A stretch of 20,066 nt of DNA, taken from IMG/VR virus record IMGVR_UViG_3300020392_000104, positions 1 through 20,066 of that record; one strand, given 5' to 3'. This DNA comes from a virus. This document shows, piece after piece, positions 16,130 through 20,066 of the stretch (the first letter of the stretch is position 1; every line of letters begins with the position of its first letter). The notes beneath the pieces are model-generated. The model did no database searches, was not told where the DNA came from, and saw nothing but the letters and a program-made list of their open reading frames with translations. A program made the translations under genes and the position numbers.

Positions 16130-16270
16130 TTTATTTTTAATTTTTAGGTGGCTTCCAGTAAGTTATGTACGGGAAATAGAGATTTTAGTATCTCTAATAG
16201 GGATTTATTTTTAAAATCCAGGGACACTATTTTAATATAGTGTATGCTTCCAAAATAAATATTAAATAAA
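16130..16270 (-). promoter_or_regulatory. Structured leader of the scaffold/capsid transcript
   Basis: The gap between the divergent starts holds three successive short hairpins: TAGAGAT/ATCTCTA (16177-16196), GGATTT/AAATCC (16201-16219) and CACTAT/ATAGTG (16225-16242). Each has a 6-7-base loop, and C-rich linkers (read on the minus strand) separate them. A TATTTATT motif (16254-16261) lies just upstream of them in the gp22 direction. None is followed by a T tract. They would be in the 5' leader if transcription starts near the motif. Confidence 0.4.
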
Positions 16271-16302
16271 TTTGGAAACCAAAAAATTTTTTCGTATCTT
16301 TC
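16271..16302 (+). promoter_or_regulatory. Bacteroidetes-type promoter for the plus-strand gene
   Basis: TTTG at 16271-16274 and TATCTTTC at 16295-16302 are separated by 20 bases. The consensus for the main sigma factor of Bacteroidetes is TTTG (-33) and TAnnTTTG (-7) with about 17-23 bases between them, so only the last base of the -7 box differs. The AAAAAATTTTTT between the boxes is also typical. The start at 16320 leaves a leader of about 10 bases. Confidence 0.75.
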
Positions 16303-16319
16303 GGGAAAACAGTTATATT

Positions 16320-16553
16320 ATGAATCCATTAGAATTATTGGCCGTAGCATTTATTGAAGATATCACTAATCTCCAAACAGTATGTACATACTTTTTAATT
16401 GGGGTTATAGTAGCAGCTTTACTTGAAAGAGCTATTGAAAACGCTGGATACCCTATGGAGTGGTCAGACAGATTTTGGGTTGTATTAGGATGGCCTTTAG
16501 CTTCGGCTATCTTTATTTACCACTTTATTAAAGGATTTTTAGATAAAGATTAA
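16320..16553 (+). CDS. Small two-helix membrane protein, antisense within the capsid operon (77 aa)
   Basis: The only plus-strand gene in the window. It starts MNPLELLAVAFIEDI and has two hydrophobic segments, about residues 19-36 (QTVCTYFLIGVIVAALLE) and 52-72 (FWVVLGWPLASAIFIYHFI), joined by a polar loop with RAIENAGYPMEWSD. It ends in KGFLDKD. There is no signal peptidase site. A TTG start at 16272 would put the coding start inside the promoter and is rejected. The stop shares the four bases TTAA with the gp21 stop on the opposite strand. With a host-type promoter it is probably made early, unlike its late neighbours. Size and topology resemble phage membrane proteins such as the T4 superinfection-immunity protein Imm or small holins, but I see no sequence match and give no function. 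Confidence 0.78.
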   Translation: MNPLELLAVAFIEDITNLQTVCTYFLIGVIVAALLERAIENAGYPMEWSDRFWVVLGWPLASAIFIYHFIKGFLDKD

Positions 16554-17155
16554 CACTTACACATACCCGTGTTATCACAAATGATATCACGAATAATATT
16601 GTGTACTTTAGTGTAATCTTTAGTGGGGGTACTTACTCCTTCATTCATAGGAGACATATATGCACCAGGGGTTGAAGGTGTTGATACAAAATCAAAACAT
16701 AAAAGATCAAAATCTTCCTGTACCATTAATACTCCATCTGCGTTTTCTTCTACTGAACCCATTCCTCTAGAAGATATTCCTACTGTAACACCACAGCGGA
16801 ATAATTCTTTAAGGATATTACCCGCGGGTGTTGTTAATATTTCTACAACGCCATGTACATCGCCACCTTTCATAGTAACTTCTACTATATTATGGGATAC
16901 ATTATTTAAATTAATGACAGAAGAGTCTGGGTGATCTAATTCACCTAAGGCTCTTTTTTCTCTAACGGGACCATCAATATATTTTTTAATTTCTCTTTCA
17001 AGAATTTTTTGCTCATAGATTCTACCATTATGGTTTTTAACACCAGCTCTTTGGATAATACCACCTACTCTAAGTGGTTTATTTTCTTTAATAGATTGCT
17101 CAACTAAAAGCTTATCTACTTTAAATGGCATATGTTCTATAAGTAATTGTTTCAT
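16550..17155 (-). CDS. 21: Prohead core protease, T4 gp21 family
   Basis: 201 residues (T4 gp21 has 212). It is a serine protease of the T4 prohead-protease/herpes-assemblin type that cleaves head proteins after Glu in (L/I)-x-E sites. Visible landmarks are GGIIQRAGVKNHNGRIYE (31-48), ALGELDHPDSS (69-79) with the presumed catalytic His75, and VTVGISSRGMGSV (123-135) with the nucleophile expected at Ser128 or Ser129, then DFVSTPSTPGAYM. The C-terminal tail ends in CKC. Its ATG overlaps the stop of the 46-aa gene (ATGA), and an AGGA lies a few bases upstream, one of the few plausible ribosome-binding sites here. It acts in the prohead on gp22, gp23 and probably the 62-aa protein, and usually on itself. 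Confidence 0.93.
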   Translation of the reverse strand: MKQLLIEHMPFKVDKLLVEQSIKENKPLRVGGIIQRAGVKNHNGRIYEQKILEREIKKYIDGPVREKRALGELDHPDSSVINLNNVSHNIVEVTMKGGDVHGVVEILTTPAGNILKELFRCGVTVGISSRGMGSVEENADGVLMVQEDFDLLCFDFVSTPSTPGAYMSPMNEGVSTPTKDYTKVHNIIRDIICDNTGMCKC

Positions 17156-17292
17156 CGTCCTTGTCCTCTATTTAATTTTCTATAATTTTTAGAATTTTTA
17201 TGGTTACTATGCTTTGTTTTAGCATGAATACCAGGCCTATTTACCTTATTATCTTTTTTATTAAAGTCAAAAGCGTTAATTTTTCTTGGCAT
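17152..17292 (-). CDS. Small basic protein upstream of gp21 (46 aa)
   Basis: A short frame from ATG at 17292 to TGA at 17152-17154, overlapping the gp21 start as ATGA. The protein starts MPRKINAFDFNKKDNKVN and continues PGIHAKTKHSNHKNSKNYR to RGQGR. It is strongly basic, with Lys, Arg, His and Asn dominating and no acidic cluster. I recall similar 'HAKTK.S..K.SKNYKK.YRGQGR' ends in small proteins of environmental phages, without a known function. The position between portal and protease is where T4 has its small prohead core genes 67 and 68, although T4 gp67 is acidic. A basic internal head or DNA-binding protein is conceivable. The tight coupling supports it as a real gene. Confidence 0.66.
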   Translation of the reverse strand: MPRKINAFDFNKKDNKVNRPGIHAKTKHSNHKNSKNYRKLNRGQGR

Positions 17293-17299
17293 AACTATT

Positions 17300-17488
17300 T
17301 TATTTTACTTCTTTATATCCCATATAACCTCGTTTTTTTTTCCTTTTATTATCCCCAAACGCTCTAGGTGTAGCGTAGGCTTCACTAGAACCAGTACTAA
17401 TAGTAGTACCCGTTCCTGTAGTGTTTATTTCGTCAAGCTCAGTTTTAATAAGCTCACGAATAAGGGTTCTAAGTTCATCTATATTCAT
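17300..17488 (-). CDS. Small putative prohead core protein with gp23-like processing junction (62 aa)
   Basis: The N-terminal helix MNIDELRTLIRELIKTELDE is followed by INTTGTGTTISTGSSEAYA, then TPRAFGDNKRKKKRGYMGY. The stretch after Glu20 matches gp23 residues 61-79, and LDE before it fits the gp21 cleavage consensus (L/I-x-E), so cleavage after Glu20 would release a helix and a basic 42-residue peptide. Its place between portal and protease corresponds to the small core genes 67/68 of T4. The start overlaps the stop of the 281-aa gene (ATGA), showing translational coupling. Short phage proteins of the form 'helix - Gly/Ser/Thr linker - TPxAFG - basic tail' are familiar in marine T4-type genomes, but their role is unproven. 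The internal core or peptide role is inference. Confidence 0.68.
   Translation of the reverse strand: MNIDELRTLIRELIKTELDEINTTGTGTTISTGSSEAYATPRAFGDNKRKKKRGYMGYKEVK
17375..17431 (-). other. Second copy of the NTTGTGTTIS processing-junction motif
   Basis: Residues 20-38 of the 62-aa protein (E/INTTGTGTTISTGSSEAY) correspond to residues 60-78 of gp23. Fourteen of nineteen positions are identical, without gaps. Confidence 0.72.
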
Positions 17489-18330
17489 GAATGCAAAGAT
17501 TTTAATTCATTAATTAGTTCATAGTAATTCAACAAATTAATAACATTATCATCATGGACAGAGGATTTTTTACAGAGAGGTTTAATTAAGTTTTTAATCT
17601 CATTTAACTTAATTTTGGTTATTTGATCTGTTTTTTTAGAATAGGTTTCTAATTCACTTATAACTGTTTTGATTTCTTTATTAATAAATGATTTTAATTT
17701 AGGGTTATTAGAAACATTATAAACGTATTCTTTTAATAAGATTTTTTGGTTAGAATTTAAACCTGAATACTTATCGTTAAATTTTTCCATTAACATTTTA
17801 TAAGTAAGAGCTCTAGTTTCTTTATCAAATTTTTCATACTCTTCCATAACCATTTCTTTTTTAGGTTTATTAGGAAGGTTTTTATTTGTAATGTGTTCAA
17901 GAATAGCAACTTTAGAATCTACTATAGACATAGGGCTAGCAGATTTATTTTCTAATAGATTAAATACACTAGCATATATTTTATAGTTAGGTATTTTTGC
18001 TTTAAAAAAATCTTCAATATTGTATGTATCCTTTATTTCTCTAACTAAATTATACCTTTCTCTTCTTAATACAGATTTGTTTAACTTGCTATGAGCATCT
18101 ACTAAAGTTTCTATAAGTACTGTTGCGTTAGCTTCTTTATTGTATCTTTTAGTAAGTAAAGCATGGTATATTTGGTACTCCTTTAAAAGAGTAGAGTCTT
18201 GTTTAAAAAATTTTTTCAAGATACCTACAGCTTTTGGTGAGGAATTTGAAATAGTTTCAGACGTAATTTGTCTGGTTAATAGTTCAAACAATATCCCCGT
18301 ATTTTTGTACTTGGAGTGCTTAGGTTTCAT
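17485..18330 (-). CDS. Conserved-looking phage protein next to the portal, unknown function (281 aa)
   Basis: The protein starts MKPKHSKYKNTGILFELLTR and is almost entirely helical, rich in Lys, Leu, Asn and Ile, with no membrane segment, signal peptide or catalytic motif. The start ('KYKNTGILFELL.RQItsdt') is one I associate with hypothetical proteins beside the portal gene in marine T4-type phages. The rest has helices such as EYQIYHALLTKRYNKEA and VLIETLVDAHSKLNK, and a C-terminal helix KIKLNEIKNLIKPLCKK. The gene follows the portal by 48 bases, and its stop overlaps the start of the 62-aa gene, so it belongs to the head-assembly operon. A prohead core or assembly-chaperone role is possible from position only. 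Confidence 0.7.
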   Translation of the reverse strand: MKPKHSKYKNTGILFELLTRQITSETISNSSPKAVGILKKFFKQDSTLLKEYQIYHALLTKRYNKEANATVLIETLVDAHSKLNKSVLRRERYNLVREIKDTYNIEDFFKAKIPNYKIYASVFNLLENKSASPMSIVDSKVAILEHITNKNLPNKPKKEMVMEEYEKFDKETRALTYKMLMEKFNDKYSGLNSNQKILLKEYVYNVSNNPKLKSFINKEIKTVISELETYSKKTDQITKIKLNEIKNLIKPLCKKSSVHDDNVINLLNYYELINELKSLHS

Positions 18331-18378
18331 GCAATAAATATATTTATTCTTATATAAATATGTAAGGAGTCTTGAAGC
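18331..18378 (-). promoter_or_regulatory. Leader with TATTTATA motif and 16-base palindrome
   Basis: The gap between the portal stop and the 281-aa gene is AT-rich. It contains TATTTATA in the gene direction (plus 18353-18360) and a perfect 16-base palindrome AATAAATATATTTATT (18333-18348) ending just before the ATG. It is a candidate internal promoter or leader. In such AT-rich DNA the palindrome may be chance. Confidence 0.35.
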
Positions 18379-20066
18379 TTATTCTTTTATAATATTTTCT
18401 TCATCTAGTAAAGAAGAAGTATTTTTTTCTTTTAATATTTGTTTACCTTTTAATCTTTTTAAAGATAATTTTTTAAGAATTCTAGAATTTTCTTCAAGAG
18501 CAAATGTAGACACATCATTAGTTCTATTTGGGGTATCATCAGCTGTTAGTCCCGCCTTACCTAAGGGATCTCTACCCATATTAGCTTGGTCTGTGCCATA
18601 ACGACTTAATTTTATAGCTGGTCTCCCTGGTTTTTCTTCATCATAACCATCTGGAATATCCCTAATTGTTTTATCTCTTTTAGTAGAATATAAATTAGCT
18701 AAGTCGTGTGGTGTACCATATGATTCTCCTGATTCTATGGGATCATTACCTTCATTTTCTATTTGATTAACACGGAAAATATGTGCGGCATCATCTAATG
18801 AACGGTTTTTTTCATATTCCATTTCTTTATCAGATAAATTAAATACATTTTTATAAATAAAGTCAGTAGATAAAATTTTCTTATCTGTAATAGAATTAGC
18901 TAATTCTACTTTTGCTTTATATAGTTCTGTTTTTTCTTGTTCAAATACAATTGATGGGCCCGTTAATTCTAATTCAAAATCTACTAAATCCGCATCTGTA
19001 AATCCTTGAGTATATAAGTGTACTAATGCAATTTTATGTAATTCAGATACAATGGTTCTTTGTAAACGTTCTATAGTACGAGCAAAACGAATATCCATAG
19101 CAGCTAATGTAGATTTGCCTTCAAGATTTTCATCATATCCTAAGAATGCTTTAGGTATTTTTAAAGCTGCTAACATTCGGTTCTTTAAGTACTCAATATC
19201 AGTTGTACCATCATAATCTAACCCTTTAGTGGTTTCGATTTTAGTTGATGCATCATTACCTCTAACCGGGATATAAAAATCCTCAGTCATGTTTTGTATA
19301 TTAAATTTTAAATTATAATCACCCGATTGTTGGTCTATATATGGCGTTTTTTTCATTCTCGCCACGGTTTTTTCCATAAACTGATCGATTTCTTGAGGAG
19401 GGATTCCACCAACATTCATATAAAAAATTCTTTTCTCGGGTGCCCTCATTATTCTATGAATAAGCATCGCATCTTCCATCAATATAAGTTGCTTAAATAC
19501 TTTACGAGCAGGTTCAAGATATGAACGTCCATAAGGTAAGTAAGCAGCATCAGATAATAATCTAAAGTGAGCTACTTCATAGTTTTCAAGTTTCATTTGG
19601 TCCGATCTTCTAGCACTATAAGTATTAGATTGTGATAAACCATTAGGATCTAAAATAAACTGAACATAGTTTGGATTTTCTGGATTTTGTCCTTCTTCTC
19701 TTACTACTTGGTATACAGAAAGTGGTAAAACATTATAAACACCAAATTTTTCAGAAATTTGAAGATGTAAATAAAAATCACCATATTTACACATCTGTCG
19801 AACCCAAGAAGGTAAATTAAATTCTATATTTAGTACATCATAAAATAAATTATGAAGTACTCTTTTAACATTTTCATTAGATGACTTAATTGTTAATACA
19901 TCTCCGTATTCATTTTTAAGAGTTGCTTCTTCAGAAATTATATCAAGTGCAGGAGCAATTAATGAATCATAATCCATCGCTTCATAATCACTATACAATT
20001 GAAGTCGCATAGACGCATAATTAAGTGTAGGGTTATACTGTAGTGAAGATCCTACAGGTCTATGTA
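18379..20066 (-). CDS. 20: Portal protein, T4 gp20 family, partial (5' end beyond window)
   Basis: The frame is open to the right edge: 18 further codons (HRPVGSSLQYNPTLNYAS) precede the first in-window Met at 20008-20010, so that Met is not the start. About 561 residues are visible; T4 gp20 has 524. Conserved portal features include the YSDYEAMDYDSLIAPALDI start, SEEATLKNEYGDVLTI, PSWVRQMCKYGDFYLHL, and STLAAMDIRFARTIERLQR with the preceding IPKAFLGYDENLEGK. MRAPEKRIFYMNVGGIPPQ is the other strong signature. The protein forms the dodecameric ring at one head vertex: it starts prohead assembly and is the DNA channel and docking site for terminase and neck. The Lys-rich C-terminal tail (KKLSLKRLKGKQILKEK) is longer than expected. 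The gene is the first visible one of the capsid operon. Confidence 0.94.
   Translation of the reverse strand, partial: HRPVGSSLQYNPTLNYASMRLQLYSDYEAMDYDSLIAPALDIISEEATLKNEYGDVLTIKSSNENVKRVLHNLFYDVLNIEFNLPSWVRQMCKYGDFYLHLQISEKFGVYNVLPLSVYQVVREEGQNPENPNYVQFILDPNGLSQSNTYSARRSDQMKLENYEVAHFRLLSDAAYLPYGRSYLEPARKVFKQLILMEDAMLIHRIMRAPEKRIFYMNVGGIPPQEIDQFMEKTVARMKKTPYIDQQSGDYNLKFNIQNMTEDFYIPVRGNDASTKIETTKGLDYDGTTDIEYLKNRMLAALKIPKAFLGYDENLEGKSTLAAMDIRFARTIERLQRTIVSELHKIALVHLYTQGFTDADLVDFELELTGPSIVFEQEKTELYKAKVELANSITDKKILSTDFIYKNVFNLSDKEMEYEKNRSLDDAAHIFRVNQIENEGNDPIESGESYGTPHDLANLYSTKRDKTIRDIPDGYDEEKPGRPAIKLSRYGTDQANMGRDPLGKAGLTADDTPNRTNDVSTFALEENSRILKKLSLKRLKGKQILKEKNTSSLLDEENIIKE

Noticed and set aside
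16014-16214. Plus-strand 66-aa hydrophobic frame overlapping the gp22 start
   Set aside because: It is antisense to the gp22 N-terminal helix and crosses the leader; no promoter is visible for it.
16130-16270. tRNA or small structured RNA gene
   Set aside because: The three hairpins do not fit a cloverleaf: no acceptor stem, T-loop or anticodon loop of the right size was found.
16272-16553. Longer plus-strand gene from TTG at 16272
   Set aside because: The TTG is part of the -33 promoter box, so it would not be in the transcript; ATG at 16320 is preferred.
8502-18360. Plus-strand TATAAATA octamers as ordinary T4 late promoters
   Set aside because: In that orientation they would drive rightward transcription away from the genes, antisense to the upstream gene; no plus-strand gene follows them.
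18379-20010. Portal start at the Met at 20010
   Set aside because: The frame continues upstream to the window edge with portal-like sequence, so the gene is cut by the window and this Met is internal.

Overview
The window is part of the structural-gene region of a tailed, T4-type (contractile-tail) bacteriophage. Portal, prohead protease, scaffold, major capsid, neck and tail-completion proteins can all be recognised, followed by a run of large Gly/Ser/Thr/Asn-rich fibre or adhesin genes. The DNA is AT-rich and almost completely coding. All genes but one lie on the minus strand, so the transcript reads from right (20066) to left (1). Portal (right edge) and the last fibre gene (left edge) are both cut by the window.

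Host: the sequence points to a member of the Bacteroidetes, probably marine. The single plus-strand gene is preceded by a near-perfect Bacteroidetes-type promoter (TTTG, 20-nt spacer, TATCTTTC). Most start codons are preceded by A/T-rich sequence rather than a Shine-Dalgarno motif, as is usual in that phylum. This is inference; no host gene is present.

Layout in transcription order. (1) Capsid assembly: portal gp20 (20066-18379), a 281-aa conserved-looking unknown, a 62-aa small protein with a gp23-like processing junction, a 46-aa basic protein, prohead protease gp21, a divergent plus-strand two-helix membrane protein (16320-16553), scaffold gp22 with acidic tandem repeats, and major capsid protein gp23, closed by a strong terminator. 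(2) A 76-aa unknown bracketed by two intrinsic terminators. (3) A PhoH-like ATPase, then the neck and tail-completion block: a gp13-like protein, a 118-aa unknown, a gp14-like protein and a gp15-like protein, most with one-base stop/start overlaps. (4) An appendage locus: a 224-aa fibre-like protein, a 59-aa helical protein, 436-aa and 533-aa fibres, a 56-aa helical protein, an 890-aa cadherin-like/LamG-like adhesin and an open-ended fibre of at least 781 codons.

How the genes fit together: gp22 and gp23 assemble on the gp20 portal, gp21 cleaves the prohead proteins, the neck proteins close the head and join the tail, and the fibre locus probably sets host recognition. The most interesting points are the shared sequence at the processing junctions of gp23 and the 62-aa protein, the host-type promoter driving an antisense membrane-protein gene inside the capsid operon, a TATTTATA-like motif present in nearly every minus-strand leader, a paired terminator/leader cassette around the 76-aa gene, and the family of fibres sharing one ungapped 26-residue N-terminus.
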